Assembly: GCF_900114265.1 (NCBI RefSeq)
Contig: NZ_FPKV01000004.1
Coordinates: 266,696 to 330,695 of the forward strand
Origin: Flaviramulus basaltis
GTDB taxonomy: Bacteria > Bacteroidota > Bacteroidia > Flavobacteriales > Flavobacteriaceae
Reading direction: 5' to 3'
Length of the DNA: 64,000 nucleotides
Shown here one piece after another: positions 9,418 through 18,701 of this stretch; positions within the stretch are counted from its first letter, which is position 1; each line of letters starts with the position of its first letter. A program made the position numbers and the translations under genes. The notes beneath the pieces are model-generated. The model made no database searches, was not told the DNA's origin, and worked only from the letters and a program-made list of their open reading frames with translations.

Positions 9418-11001
9418 TTAGTTTGTTTTATAAATGTCGTTTAAAATCCATTCTAATTCTGTATCGCGATTCATTTTTCTATCTTCAACAGTAGGTATTA
9501 TTTTTATATCTGGTTTAATACCATAACCATCTGGATTTTGTTTTTGAGGTGCTTCAATTTGCATTAAACCCATCCTTATTTTAAGTTTTGTTTCAGGTAA
9601 TTCATAAATCTTATAAATTCCTGCTACTGTACCATTATATGCACCACCTGTTTCTTCTCCAACAAAAATCGCCTTTTTATTTGCTTTTAAATGTGTTGAA
9701 ATAAGAGACGATGCAGAAAATGAATTACCATTAATTAATACATAAATTTCACCTTTAAAATTTAAAGGATTAGGTTCTTTTAATTTGGTATGTTTATTAA
9801 ATCTGTAATAAAGTTTACCATCTTTTTTTCTTATTTTAAGTAAATTATGAGCTATAACTATTGGAGAAAGCAACCCTCCAATAACTTTAAGACTATTAGG
9901 AGATGTATTACTCATAAATGATTTTAAGAAAGGAATTCTACTATTTACTTCGCTATCTGTTATAAATTGATACTCCTTGTTGGTTAAATATGAGTATAAA
10001 TAATCTATTTCTGCTATTCGTCCGCCTCCATTATCTCTTAAATCTATTACTAAATATTTTGTATTGGCAGAATCTAGTTTTGTAAAACTTTCTTTGTAGA
10101 ACTTTTTATAGTTACCGTTTGTAAAGCTTCTAATTTTCATAAAAGCTACAGTGCTATCTTTACCTATATAATTAAAATTACGAGTATATTCATTTCTTTT
10201 AGCTAAGTATCCATACTTTTTATTATCTTTTTTTCGCTTCTTTCTTGCTAATCTATTTTCAACCTTTTCTGCTTTTGAGAGTTTTATTGGTTTTTCTTTT
10301 TTAACAGAACTACTATCTGCTTTTTTTTCTTCTTTTGATATACGCTTAAAATTTCTAACAAATACAGAATCTTTGTTTTTAAAAGTTACTTTTAAACTAT
10401 CTAAAAACCCTTTATCTCTAACATAAAACGTTGAAAACCCTTTACCAACAAACCTATCATGTAAAGTTGTATTATATCCATCAGACGCAAAACGTGTTTT
10501 GTAAGTATTTACTAATTTTAGTACCGGTTCATCATCAATACTAATCACTTCACTCCCTACGAGTGTAGAATCTTTTCCATAATTATTTTTAACCCAAAGT
10601 TTGTTTTCTAAATACTCAAAATCTAAATCATAAAACTCAAACTTTTGTTTACTAAGGGTTTTTCGCTGCTTTTTTGTAAATCTTTTAACAGTATAACCTA
10701 CAGAAATATGACCTTGTTTAACTTGTGTAACCACTGGCGCTAACTTTTTATAAAATTCGGGTGATGTAAGTGGTTTTTTTATTGTGTTTTTTAAACTATC
10801 AAACTTAAGATCTAAGTCAGTTTTGGAAGTATATTGATAAAGTTTAGGATGATGCTTTTTTAATTGCTTGTATAATTTGTCTACATCGTTTTGTAAATTT
10901 TCAGCAGGATGTAATTCTGTAATTTGTTCGTTATACGTTTTAACACTGCTACATGATGTTAACAAGAGTAAAACCGTTATAACCAAAATTTGTTTTTTCA
11001 T
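9418..11001 (-). CDS. S41-family peptidase lipoprotein (C-terminal processing protease-like)
   Basis: Cysteine 17 in LLTSC ends a lipoprotein signal. The protein has 527 residues. The S41 protease core is visible from about residue 285: AFMKIRSFTNG, then LVIDLRDNGGG near 325 and a GNSFSASS segment near 430 that holds the catalytic serine. The GEETGGAYNG segment near 455 is also typical. A strongly basic, Lys-rich stretch (about 220-265) interrupts the middle region where other members carry a PDZ-like domain. It is monocistronic and divergent from smpB. Such lipoproteins are thought to cut cell-envelope proteins; the substrate is unknown. Confidence 0.88.
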   Translation of the reverse strand: MKKQILVITVLLLLTSCSSVKTYNEQITELHPAENLQNDVDKLYKQLKKHHPKLYQYTSKTDLDLKFDSLKNTIKKPLTSPEFYKKLAPVVTQVKQGHISVGYTVKRFTKKQRKTLSKQKFEFYDLDFEYLENKLWVKNNYGKDSTLVGSEVISIDDEPVLKLVNTYKTRFASDGYNTTLHDRFVGKGFSTFYVRDKGFLDSLKVTFKNKDSVFVRNFKRISKEEKKADSSSVKKEKPIKLSKAEKVENRLARKKRKKDNKKYGYLAKRNEYTRNFNYIGKDSTVAFMKIRSFTNGNYKKFYKESFTKLDSANTKYLVIDLRDNGGGRIAEIDYLYSYLTNKEYQFITDSEVNSRIPFLKSFMSNTSPNSLKVIGGLLSPIVIAHNLLKIRKKDGKLYYRFNKHTKLKEPNPLNFKGEIYVLINGNSFSASSLISTHLKANKKAIFVGEETGGAYNGTVAGIYKIYELPETKLKIRMGLMQIEAPQKQNPDGYGIKPDIKIIPTVEDRKMNRDTELEWILNDIYKTN

Positions 11002-11112
11002 ATAAGCTAAAGTAATTGTATTTAAGTTAATTTAAAACGGATTAATTTTTCTTTAACTTTTCAATTAAAACGAATATAATAAACAGCATAAATTTATGTA
11101 GTTTTGTGCTTT

Positions 11113-11571
11113 ATGCAAAAAAATATAAACATACAAAACAAGAAAGCCCGCTTTCTATACGAAATATTAGATAAGTACACTGCTGGTATTGTTTTAACTG
11201 GGACTGAAATTAAATCTATTAGAAGTGGAAAAGCTTCAATTGTTGAAAGTTTTTGTGAGTTTAACGATAAAGGCGAACTTTTTGCAATAAACATGACCAT
11301 ACAAGAGTATGCTTTTGGTAACTACTACAACCACAGACCCAAAGCCGAAAGAAAACTTCTTTTAAATAAAAAGGAATTAAAAAAACTTAGAAAAGATGTT
11401 GAAGCAAAAGGTCTTGCGATTATTCCGTTGCGATTATTTATTAACGATAATGGTTATGCAAAACTAGAAATTGCATTAGGAAAAGGTAAAAAACTGTTTG
11501 ATAAACGCGAAACCATGAAGGATCGTGATAATAAACGTGATTTAGATAGAATTAAGAAAATATATAAATAA
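11113..11571 (+). CDS. smpB: SsrA-binding protein SmpB
   Basis: The 152-residue protein matches SmpB throughout: NKKARFLYEILDKYTAGIVLTGTEIKSIR at the N-terminus (quoted here only as a region, residues 7-35), the HRPKAERKLLL segment near 75, and a basic C-terminal tail with KGKKLFDKRE and DRDNKRDLDR. It binds tmRNA and brings it to stalled ribosomes for trans-translation. I choose the ATG at 11113 rather than the TTG nine bases earlier because family members start here. A TAGTTTTG promoter-like box ends six bases before this ATG, so the mRNA may be nearly leaderless. The tmRNA gene itself is not in the window. Confidence 0.96.
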   Translation: MQKNINIQNKKARFLYEILDKYTAGIVLTGTEIKSIRSGKASIVESFCEFNDKGELFAINMTIQEYAFGNYYNHRPKAERKLLLNKKELKKLRKDVEAKGLAIIPLRLFINDNGYAKLEIALGKGKKLFDKRETMKDRDNKRDLDRIKKIYK

Positions 11572-11597
11572 ATCATCCTTTTTACTGTAATAAGAAG

Positions 11598-11639
11598 TTA
11601 AATTTAAACCTCTAATCAAAGAAATGGTTTTAAATTTAA
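11598..11639. repeat. A/T-rich inverted repeat downstream of smpB
   Basis: TTAAATTTAAACC and GGTTTTAAATTTAA pair with one bulge around a 15-base loop. No T-run follows, so it may act as an mRNA 3' stabiliser or weak terminator; its role is not certain. Confidence 0.4.
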
Positions 11640-11701
11640 GAGTATCTTAACGCTTCAAAACTATCCCATTTATTTAATTTGTAATCATTAAATACTTTAT
11701 A

Positions 11702-12256
11702 ATGAAAAAAATACTACTTACAATACTTATTTGCTTAGTTACAATAACAATAAAAGCTCAAACCGAATCTAAAAACGAAAACATTAAAGCTATTATCGAA
11801 CATAAAGTTGATAGTTCTCTTGTTTTATCTTTAGATAGTACTATTAAAACTTTATACGGTGTTATATCCGGAGAAAAAGGTGTTGAACGCAACTGGAAAC
11901 AATTCAAATATTTATTTAAACCAGATGCAAAATTAATTCCTTCCATTAAAGACAAAGAAGGTGTTTTTAAAGTAAGATTTTTATCTCCAGGAGATTACAT
12001 TAAAAGCTCTGGGAATTGGTTAGTTGAAAATGGTTTTTTTGAAAAAGAAATACACCGAAAAATAGAAACTTTTGGAAACATAACTCAAGTATTTAGTACT
12101 TATGAATCTTTTAAAAGTGAAGCTGATGCAGAACCTTTTATGCGAGGTATTAATAGCATTCAATTATTAAATGATGGCAAACGCTGGTGGATTATTAATA
12201 TTTACTGGACACAAGAAACTCCCCAAAACCCGATACCAAAAAAATATCTAAAATAG
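11702..12256 (+). CDS. Small secreted protein, NTF2/SnoaL-like fold suspected
   Basis: A signal peptide (residues 1-19, ending in IKAQ) precedes about 165 residues. The pattern of an N-terminal helix with LDSTIKTLYGVISGEKG, a central LFKPDAKLIP and a C-terminal RWWIINIYWTQE is what NTF2-like (SnoaL/DUF4440-type) proteins show, where the late Trp-rich strand closes a cone-shaped pocket. No catalytic residues can be assigned. It is 15 bases upstream of the S15-type peptidase in the same direction and is probably co-transcribed with it. The fold is an inference from pattern only. Confidence 0.65.
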   Translation: MKKILLTILICLVTITIKAQTESKNENIKAIIEHKVDSSLVLSLDSTIKTLYGVISGEKGVERNWKQFKYLFKPDAKLIPSIKDKEGVFKVRFLSPGDYIKSSGNWLVENGFFEKEIHRKIETFGNITQVFSTYESFKSEADAEPFMRGINSIQLLNDGKRWWIINIYWTQETPQNPIPKKYLK

Positions 12257-12271
12257 AAAAATACATTTCCT

Positions 12272-14110
12272 ATGAATATTTTCCTTAAAATCAAACCTTT
12301 TTTAGTTACATCTATTTTTGTTGTAAGTTTTGTTCTTACTTCAAACGCTCAAGAAACTACTGAAAAAGCTAAACCTATTTTTAGTGATGGAGAAGCTCAA
12401 ATTGTAGAAGCTTTTAATGACGCTGATAAATGGATACGACATGATTTATTTGTAGAAACAACTTTTGATACCGATGGCGATGGGAAATTAGACCGCATGC
12501 ATGTTGATGTAACTAGGCCTTACCAAACCGATACAGAAGGATTAAAATTGCCTGTAATTTATGAGTCTAGTCCATATTATGCTGGTGTTGCGCCAGATGT
12601 AGATGGTGTGTTTTGGGATGTTAACCACGAACTTGGTGACACAGCAAAAAAACGTGTACATCCTGAGGTTATACGATTAGGCGAACGTCCTATTATATCA
12701 AATTCACAAATTAAAACTTGGGTTCCCAGAGGTTATATAGTTGTTCATTCCTCATCTCCAGGTACAGGTTTATCTCAAGGTTCTCCAACAGTTGGTGGCG
12801 ATAACGAATCTTTAGCACCAAAAGCAGTTATAGATTGGTTAAACGGACGTGCAAAAGGATATACAGAACCTTACGGAAGAGAGGAAGTTAAAGCCTTTTG
12901 GAGTACAGGAAAAGTAGGTATGACAGGTACATCATATAACGGAACACTTCCATTAGCAGCAGCAACTACAGGCGTAGATGGATTAGAAGCTATAATTCCA
13001 ATTGCACCAAATACCTCATATTATAATTATTACCGTTCTAATGGATTGGTACGCTCACCAGGTGGCTACTTAGGTGAAGATATTGATGTTTTATACGATT
13101 ATATTCATAGCGGTGACGAATCAAAACGTCCTTATAATAATGCCAAAATAAGAGATACTGAAATGAAAAACGGTATAGATAGAATTACTGGTGATTATAA
13201 CGCTTTTTGGGCTAGTCGAGATTATTTAAATGACATGAAACCTATGAAAGCTGCTTTATTTATGTCACATGGGTTTAACGATTGGAATGTGATGCCAGAA
13301 CACAGCTATCGTATTTATAAGAAAGCTGAAGAAATGGGCTTACCAACTCAAATATATTATCATCAATTTGGACATGGAGGTCCGCCACCAATTAGCATGA
13401 TGAATAAATGGTTTACACATTTTTTACATGGTATTGAAAATGGCGTTGAAAACGAACCAAATAAAGCTTGGATTGTTCGTGAAGATGATGAAATGAGTAA
13501 TCCTACACCATATAAAGATTATCCAAATCCTGATGCTAAACCAGTAACATTTTATTTAACTTCAGGAGCACCAAATATTGGTGGCTTAACAACAACAAAA
13601 GCTGTAAAACAAGGTAAAGAAACACTAGTTGATAATTATTCGTTTAATGGAGAAGCCTTAGCAAAAGCAGAAATTACTAATCATCGTTTATTATATGTAA
13701 CACCTAAACTTACTAAAGATTTACATATTTCTGGAGTCTCCAAAATCACGGTTAAACTCGCAAGTAGCAAACCTGCAGCAAATCTATCAGTTTGGCTGGT
13801 TTCACTACCGTGGAATGATAGCCGAAGATCAAAAACTACAGATAATATTATTACACGTGGTTGGGCAGATCCACAAAATTATAAATCGTTAACAGAAAGC
13901 GAACCTTTAAAACCTGGTAAATTTTATGAAGTAACTTTTGACTTACAACCAGATGACCAAATTATAAAAACCGGACAACAAATAGGATTAATGATTTTTT
14001 CAAGCGATAAAGAATTCACATTACACCCAAAACCAGGAACAGAATTAACCATTGATTTAGATGGAACAAGTTTAACATTACCTGTTGTTAGTGGTTTTGA
14101 TGGGTTTTAA
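12272..14110 (+). CDS. CocE/NonD (S15) family Xaa-Pro dipeptidyl-peptidase-like hydrolase
   Basis: The 612-residue protein has a signal peptide (1-27, ending in SNAQ). The alpha/beta-hydrolase core carries a GMTGTSYNG nucleophile elbow with serine near residue 222, an aspartate in GFNDWNV near 345 and a histidine in HQFGHGG near 370. The C-terminal third (about 430-612) is the beta-rich X-Pro dipeptidyl-peptidase C domain, including GWADPQN. It would remove Xaa-Pro dipeptides or hydrolyse similar esters or amides in the periplasm. Its length and architecture match secreted S15 members of Bacteroidota. It sits between a small secreted protein and a flavin-binding protein on the same strand. 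Confidence 0.88.
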   Translation: MNIFLKIKPFLVTSIFVVSFVLTSNAQETTEKAKPIFSDGEAQIVEAFNDADKWIRHDLFVETTFDTDGDGKLDRMHVDVTRPYQTDTEGLKLPVIYESSPYYAGVAPDVDGVFWDVNHELGDTAKKRVHPEVIRLGERPIISNSQIKTWVPRGYIVVHSSSPGTGLSQGSPTVGGDNESLAPKAVIDWLNGRAKGYTEPYGREEVKAFWSTGKVGMTGTSYNGTLPLAAATTGVDGLEAIIPIAPNTSYYNYYRSNGLVRSPGGYLGEDIDVLYDYIHSGDESKRPYNNAKIRDTEMKNGIDRITGDYNAFWASRDYLNDMKPMKAALFMSHGFNDWNVMPEHSYRIYKKAEEMGLPTQIYYHQFGHGGPPPISMMNKWFTHFLHGIENGVENEPNKAWIVREDDEMSNPTPYKDYPNPDAKPVTFYLTSGAPNIGGLTTTKAVKQGKETLVDNYSFNGEALAKAEITNHRLLYVTPKLTKDLHISGVSKITVKLASSKPAANLSVWLVSLPWNDSRRSKTTDNIITRGWADPQNYKSLTESEPLKPGKFYEVTFDLQPDDQIIKTGQQIGLMIFSSDKEFTLHPKPGTELTIDLDGTSLTLPVVSGFDGF

Positions 14111-14122
14111 AAATTCATAAAA

Positions 14123-14668
14123 ATGAGCAAACTACTCACCAAAATAACTCAAGAATTACAGGATTTCATAAAAAATCAAAAAATCTTTTTTGTGGGCACT
14201 GCTGCTCAAGATGGTCGGGTAAATGTGTCTCCAAAAGGTCATGATACCCTTCATGTTTTAAACGCTAATAAATTGGTTTGGTTAAATCTTACAGGAAGTG
14301 GAAACGAAACAGCAGCTCATGTTTTAAAAAATGATAGAATGACAATCATGTTTTGTGCATTTGAAGGCAAGCCTTTAATATTGAGGGTTTATGGAAATGC
14401 CAAAATCTATCACGAACGTGATGCAAAATTTCACGATTACATTAAGCTATTTGAAGAAAATACAGGATCACGACAAATTATAGAATTAGAAGTTGATTTA
14501 GTGCAAACTTCGTGTGGTTATTCTATTCCTTTTATGGATTTTAAAGAAGAACGTGGACAGTTAAATTCTTGGTCTAAAAAACAAGGTAAAGAAAAAATAG
14601 AAACTTACTGGCAAGAAAAAAACACAAAAAGCATTGATGGTTTTGAAACTGATATTTTAAAGAAGTAA
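14123..14668 (+). CDS. Pyridoxamine 5'-phosphate oxidase-fold flavin-binding protein
   Basis: The 181-residue protein has the split-barrel flavin-binding fold: FFVGTAAQDGRVNVSPKG at residues 22-39, LTGSGNETAAHVL near 60 and MTIMFCAFEGKP near 75. Family members bind FMN or F420-like cofactors; many are misnamed as PdxH. This protein lacks the C-terminal PLP-binding part of true PdxH, so a role in vitamin B6 synthesis should not be assumed. It follows the S15 peptidase after 12 bases and may share its transcript. The reaction is unknown. Confidence 0.85.
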   Translation: MSKLLTKITQELQDFIKNQKIFFVGTAAQDGRVNVSPKGHDTLHVLNANKLVWLNLTGSGNETAAHVLKNDRMTIMFCAFEGKPLILRVYGNAKIYHERDAKFHDYIKLFEENTGSRQIIELEVDLVQTSCGYSIPFMDFKEERGQLNSWSKKQGKEKIETYWQEKNTKSIDGFETDILKK

Positions 14669-14802
14669 TTAAACGTCTTTCCGTTAAGAAACGAAGATGC
14701 AACCTGCTTCTAATTAAATAAAATTATATTTAGTTTTCGAATGATAAGACAACTTCGTTCATACTTTCCGCATTATGACACAATACAACTAAAAATAGTG
14801 AA

Positions 14803-15444
14803 CTAATTCTTATCCTCCAACAAAGGCACAAATCTAAACTCACCAAATTCTTCTTGCTCAAATTCCTTTTGTCCTTTTCTAATAAAAAGTGTCATTATTT
14901 GCACATCGTCACCCACAGGAATAACAAGTCTTCCTCCTATTTTTAACTGACTCAACAATGGTTTAGGCACAAAAGGTGCGCCAGCTGTTACAATTATACT
15001 ATCAAATGGCGCTTCTTCTTTTAGTCCTTTATATCCATCTCCAAAAATAAGTTTCTTAGCCCGATAGCCTAACTTAGGCAAAAAATTACTCGTTTTTTTA
15101 AACAACTCTTGTTGGCGTTCAATACTAAAAACTTTGGTTCCTAATTCACATAATACAGCTGTTTGATAACCACTTCCTGTGCCTATTTCTAAAACTTTAT
15201 CTCCAGATTTAACTTGCATTAACTCCGTTTGAAACGCCACAGTATAGGGTTGAGAAATAGTTTGGTCTGCAGCAATAGGAAATGCTTTATCTTGATATGC
15301 ATGATCTAAAAAACTGGAATCCATAAACAAATGTCTAGGTATTTTTCCAATAGCACTTAGTACCTTTTCATTTGTTATTCCTTTATTTTTTAATACGTTA
15401 ACAAGCTGTTGTCTTAATCCTTTGTGCTTAAAAGTGTCTTTCAA
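14803..15444 (-). CDS. pcm: Protein-L-isoaspartate O-methyltransferase
   Basis: The 213-residue protein fits the Pcm family closely. ALDSSFLDHAY-type N-terminal segments are followed by the substrate loop QTISQPYTVAFQTEL (near 60-75) and the SAM-binding motif VLEIGTGSGYQTAVL (near 85-100). IVTAGAPFVPKPLL and GGRLVIPVGD lie further on. It methylates abnormal L-isoaspartyl residues so that aged proteins can be repaired. It is monocistronic on the minus strand. The start ATG at 15444 fits the family length. Confidence 0.94.
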   Translation of the reverse strand: MKDTFKHKGLRQQLVNVLKNKGITNEKVLSAIGKIPRHLFMDSSFLDHAYQDKAFPIAADQTISQPYTVAFQTELMQVKSGDKVLEIGTGSGYQTAVLCELGTKVFSIERQQELFKKTSNFLPKLGYRAKKLIFGDGYKGLKEEAPFDSIIVTAGAPFVPKPLLSQLKIGGRLVIPVGDDVQIMTLFIRKGQKEFEQEEFGEFRFVPLLEDKN

Positions 15445-15604
15445 TTTTGGTGGGAGTTTAGTTTGATAAAATTAGGCAAACATTTTAAGGCTTGAAAACT
15501 ATTTATTCAGAATTTATTTTTCATAAGATTCATCCAAAAAATTCATCTTAATTAACTAAATTCATACCTTAATTATCTTATTTTTGTTGAAAACGTAAAA
15601 AATT

Positions 15605-16564
15605 ATGCTAAAAGCTGGTGTACTAGGTGCTGGTCATCTTGGAAAAATTCATTTAAGACTTCTTAATCAATCTGAAAAATATAATCTCGTTGGTTTTTAT
15701 GATGCAGATGAAGAAAACGGTAAAAAAGTAGAAGCTGAATTTGGATATAAATTTTTCAACTCGATTGATGATCTTATTGATGCAGTTGATATGGTTGATA
15801 TTGTAACACCTACCCTTTCACATTACGATTGTGCAAAACAAGCTATTGCAAAAGGGAAACATATTTTTATTGAAAAACCTATTACAAACACTGTTGAAGA
15901 AGCTGAACATATTAGAGAACTTTTGGCAGAAAACAACCTTCGTGGACAAGTAGGACATGTAGAGCGTTTTAATCCTGCATATTTGGCGGTAAAAGACGAA
16001 ATTAATTCGCCAATGTTTATTGAAACACACAGGTTAGCAGAGTTTAACCCAAGAGGTACTGATGTTCCTGTGGTTTTAGATTTAATGATTCATGATATTG
16101 ATATTATTTTAAGCATTGTAAAATCTAAAGTAAAAAACATTTCGGCTAGTGGTGTTGCTGTAATTAGCGATACCCCAGATATTGCGAATGCTAGATTAGA
16201 ATTTGAAAATGGCTGTGTTGCTAACTTAACAGCTAGTAGAATTTCACTTAAAAAAATGCGTAAAGCACGTTTCTTTCAAAAAGATGCTTATATATCAGTA
16301 GATTTTTTAACCAAAAAATGTGAAGTAGTTAAAATGAAAGATGCTCCAGAAAACCCTGGAGATTTTGATATGATACTTCAAAATGCTGAAGGATTAAAAA
16401 AGCAAATCTATTTTGATAATCCACCAGTTCCTGATAACAATTCTATTTTAGATGAATTAGAAACTTTTGCCGATGCTATAAACACAAATACAACACCTGT
16501 TGTAACATTACATGATGGTACTGAAGCATTGCGTGTTGCTACCCAAATTATTGATTGCTTTTAA
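15605..16564 (+). CDS. Gfo/Idh/MocA-family NAD(P)-dependent oxidoreductase
   Basis: Residues 1-120 are a Rossmann domain with GVLGAGHLGKIH, and the conserved EKPITNTVEEA (near 93-103) supplies the lysine that orients the cofactor. The C-terminal domain carries a MIHDIDI segment near residue 160, with the histidine and aspartate usual for this family. A TATTTTTG box about 20 bases upstream is a plausible promoter. The gene is one base ahead of 3-hydroxybutyryl-CoA dehydrogenase, and this pairing looks conserved in Flavobacteriaceae from memory. The substrate is unknown; family members act on sugars, inositols, biliverdin and others. Confidence 0.88.
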   Translation: MLKAGVLGAGHLGKIHLRLLNQSEKYNLVGFYDADEENGKKVEAEFGYKFFNSIDDLIDAVDMVDIVTPTLSHYDCAKQAIAKGKHIFIEKPITNTVEEAEHIRELLAENNLRGQVGHVERFNPAYLAVKDEINSPMFIETHRLAEFNPRGTDVPVVLDLMIHDIDIILSIVKSKVKNISASGVAVISDTPDIANARLEFENGCVANLTASRISLKKMRKARFFQKDAYISVDFLTKKCEVVKMKDAPENPGDFDMILQNAEGLKKQIYFDNPPVPDNNSILDELETFADAINTNTTPVVTLHDGTEALRVATQIIDCF

Positions 16565-16565
16565 C

Positions 16566-17456
16566 ATGAAAAACATTGCTGTAATTGGCGCTGGAACAAT
16601 GGGAAACGGTATTGCTCACACGTTTGCCCAAAGTGGATTTAAAGTAAGCCTTATAGATATTAGTGAAGCGTCTCTTAAACGAGGTATGGAAACCATTTCT
16701 AAAAATTTAGACAGAATGGTTGCCAAAGAAAAAATTAGTGAATCTGATAAAACTGAAACTCTATCTAATATTTCAACATACACAAGTATTCCTGAAGGTG
16801 TTAAAAATGTAGAATTAGTTGTTGAAGCTGCAACAGAAAACATTGATTTAAAACTTAATATTTTTAAACAATTAGATGAAGCTTGCGTCGAAGACACAAT
16901 TTTAGCAACAAACACTTCTTCCATATCTATTACACAAATAGCAGCAGTTACTTCTAGACCAGAAAAAGTTATTGGGATGCATTTCATGAATCCTGTACCA
17001 ATAATGAAACTAGTCGAAATTATTCGCGGTTACAATACTAGTGACAAAGTCACCAAAACCATTATGAGTTTATCTGAAACTCTAGGTAAAGCCCCAGTAG
17101 AAGTAAACGATTATCCGGGTTTTGTTGCAAACAGAATTTTAATGCCAATGCTAAACGAATCTATAGAAACACTATATAATGGAGTTGCAGGTGTAAATGA
17201 AATAGATACCGTTATGAAATTAGGTATGGCACACCCAATGGGGCCTTTACAATTAGCAGATTTTATTGGTTTAGATGTATGCCTATCTATACTAAATGTG
17301 ATGTATGATGGTTTTAAAAATCCTAAATACGCACCGTGTCCTTTACTCGTTAATATGGTGCGTGCAGGTAAATTAGGTATTAAATCTGGAGAAGGTTTTT
17401 ATGATTATTCCGAAAGCAGAAAAGCAGAAAAAGTAGCTTCACAATTTTCAAAGTAA
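16566..17456 (+). CDS. 3-hydroxybutyryl-CoA dehydrogenase
   Basis: The 296-residue protein begins with MKNIAVIGAGTMGNGIAH, the NAD-binding Rossmann motif, and has the SSISITQIA and GMHFMNPVPIMKLVEII segments containing the catalytic histidine, then VNDYPGFVANRILMPMLNE and GPLQLADFIGLD of the C-terminal 3HCDH domain. It interconverts acetoacetyl-CoA and 3-hydroxybutyryl-CoA. The frame is open 18 codons further upstream, inside the preceding gene, but the family start is the ATG at 16566, one base after the previous stop. It lacks an enoyl-CoA hydratase half, so it is the short stand-alone form. Confidence 0.94.
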   Translation: MKNIAVIGAGTMGNGIAHTFAQSGFKVSLIDISEASLKRGMETISKNLDRMVAKEKISESDKTETLSNISTYTSIPEGVKNVELVVEAATENIDLKLNIFKQLDEACVEDTILATNTSSISITQIAAVTSRPEKVIGMHFMNPVPIMKLVEIIRGYNTSDKVTKTIMSLSETLGKAPVEVNDYPGFVANRILMPMLNESIETLYNGVAGVNEIDTVMKLGMAHPMGPLQLADFIGLDVCLSILNVMYDGFKNPKYAPCPLLVNMVRAGKLGIKSGEGFYDYSESRKAEKVASQFSK

Positions 17457-17908
17457 TGATTCATACTAAAAAATACTCCTTAACAAAAAAAGATTACACT
17501 AAAATTATCCTGTTAAAAAGATTAAAAAAATCATGGTGGCTATATCTATTTATGTTCGTTTTAGGTATTTTATATTTACCTAAATTTGGAGAAGATAGTT
17601 TTAGTACATTTTTTACGATTTTTTCTTTTTCATATCCTTTTGTAATGTTTACCTATCTTTATTTTTGGGCAAACTCTAAAGATCATCAACCTATTTTTTC
17701 TGAAACTCATTTATCTTTTGATAATGAAAATATCTATTTAAAAAGAAATGGCAATGAATCTAAAATAACCTCAAATAGTATTCAAAAAGTAATTTCAAAT
17801 ACTAAATATTGGATGTTATATATCTCTAAAGGGCAATTTATTTATATTCCGAAAAACATATTTTATTCTAACGAAGATTATAATAAGTTTTCTGCTTTAA
17901 TTAATTGA
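17456..17908 (+). CDS. YcxB-like membrane protein
   Basis: The start codon overlaps the previous stop (TAATG), so translation is probably coupled. The 150-residue protein has two membrane segments (about residues 30-47 and 57-77), followed by a small soluble domain with ETHLSFDNENIYL, SKITSNSIQKV and a KGQFIYIPKNIF segment. This two-helix plus PH-like beta domain arrangement is that of YcxB-type proteins. No catalytic function is known. Its place in an operon with fatty-acid and housekeeping genes is probably incidental. Confidence 0.7.
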   Translation: MIHTKKYSLTKKDYTKIILLKRLKKSWWLYLFMFVLGILYLPKFGEDSFSTFFTIFSFSYPFVMFTYLYFWANSKDHQPIFSETHLSFDNENIYLKRNGNESKITSNSIQKVISNTKYWMLYISKGQFIYIPKNIFYSNEDYNKFSALIN

Positions 17909-17961
17909 AAATAAAATACAGAGAGGATTAACTATTTACAAATTCTAAAAAAATGTTTTAT

Positions 17962-18000
17962 GTTTAGTTGTAAAGTGCGTTATAATTTTTTCAACTAAAC
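17962..18000. repeat. Inverted repeat upstream of the YggS gene
   Basis: A perfect 9-bp inverted repeat, GTTTAGTTG and CAACTAAAC, is separated by 21 bases and ends 18 bases before the YggS ATG. It could be an mRNA hairpin in the 5' leader or an operator; it has no T-run and is not a terminator. Confidence 0.5.
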
Positions 18001-18018
18001 AATACTTAATAAAATACA

Positions 18019-18690
18019 ATGTCGATATTAGAAAACCTCAACAATATAAAACAAACATTACCAGACCATGTTACTTTAGTAGCAGTATCTAAAACCAAGC
18101 CTGTTAGCGATTTAATGGAAGCTTACAATGCTGGACAGCGTATTTTTGGTGAAAACAAAATACAGGAAATGGCCGATAAGTATGAAGAAATGCCCAAAGA
18201 CATCGATTGGCACATGATTGGGCATGTTCAGCGTAATAAAGTGAAATATATGGCCTCCTTTGTGCATCTAATTCATGGTATTGATAATTTTAAATTATTG
18301 GAAGAAATTAATAAACAAGCCAAAAAATATAATAGAATTATTGACTGTTTAATTCAAATAAAAATAGCTGAGGAAGATTCTAAATTTGGTATGACAGCAA
18401 GTGAAGCATCAGAAATTATTCAATCTAAAGATTTTTTAGAATTACAAAATATAAAGATTATTGGTGTTATGGGAATGGCTACATTTACTGATGACCAAAA
18501 TCAAATTAAAAAAGAATTCAGCCGATTAAAAAATACTTTTTCAGAATTAAAACAACTAGATACTAAAAACTGTAAGCTTGAAACTATTAGTATGGGAATG
18601 AGTGGAGATTATCAATTAGCAATTGATTGTGGTAGTACAATGATTAGAGTTGGAAGTAGTATCTTTGGTAGTAGAAATTATTCAAATTAA
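18019..18690 (+). CDS. YggS/PLPBP-family pyridoxal-phosphate-binding protein
   Basis: The 223-residue protein has the PLP-binding lysine in VAVSKTKP (K25), the FGENKIQEM loop (near 45), HMIGHVQRNKVKY (near 67) and a C-terminal phosphate-gripping SMGMSGDYQLAI and GSTMIRVGSSIFG. This is the YggS/PROSC family, a monomeric alanine-racemase-like barrel without known enzyme activity that buffers PLP. The dipeptide IG in HMIGHVQ replaces the more common IGxLQ. It precedes the DnaQ/GIY-YIG gene with an 11-base gap if that gene starts at 18702. Confidence 0.93.
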   Translation: MSILENLNNIKQTLPDHVTLVAVSKTKPVSDLMEAYNAGQRIFGENKIQEMADKYEEMPKDIDWHMIGHVQRNKVKYMASFVHLIHGIDNFKLLEEINKQAKKYNRIIDCLIQIKIAEEDSKFGMTASEASEIIQSKDFLELQNIKIIGVMGMATFTDDQNQIKKEFSRLKNTFSELKQLDTKNCKLETISMGMSGDYQLAIDCGSTMIRVGSSIFGSRNYSN

Positions 18691-18701
18691 AACATAAGTA
18701 T

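Noticed and set aside
14123..14668. pdxH (pyridoxamine phosphate oxidase)
   Set aside because: The protein has the split-barrel fold but lacks the C-terminal PLP-binding region of PdxH.
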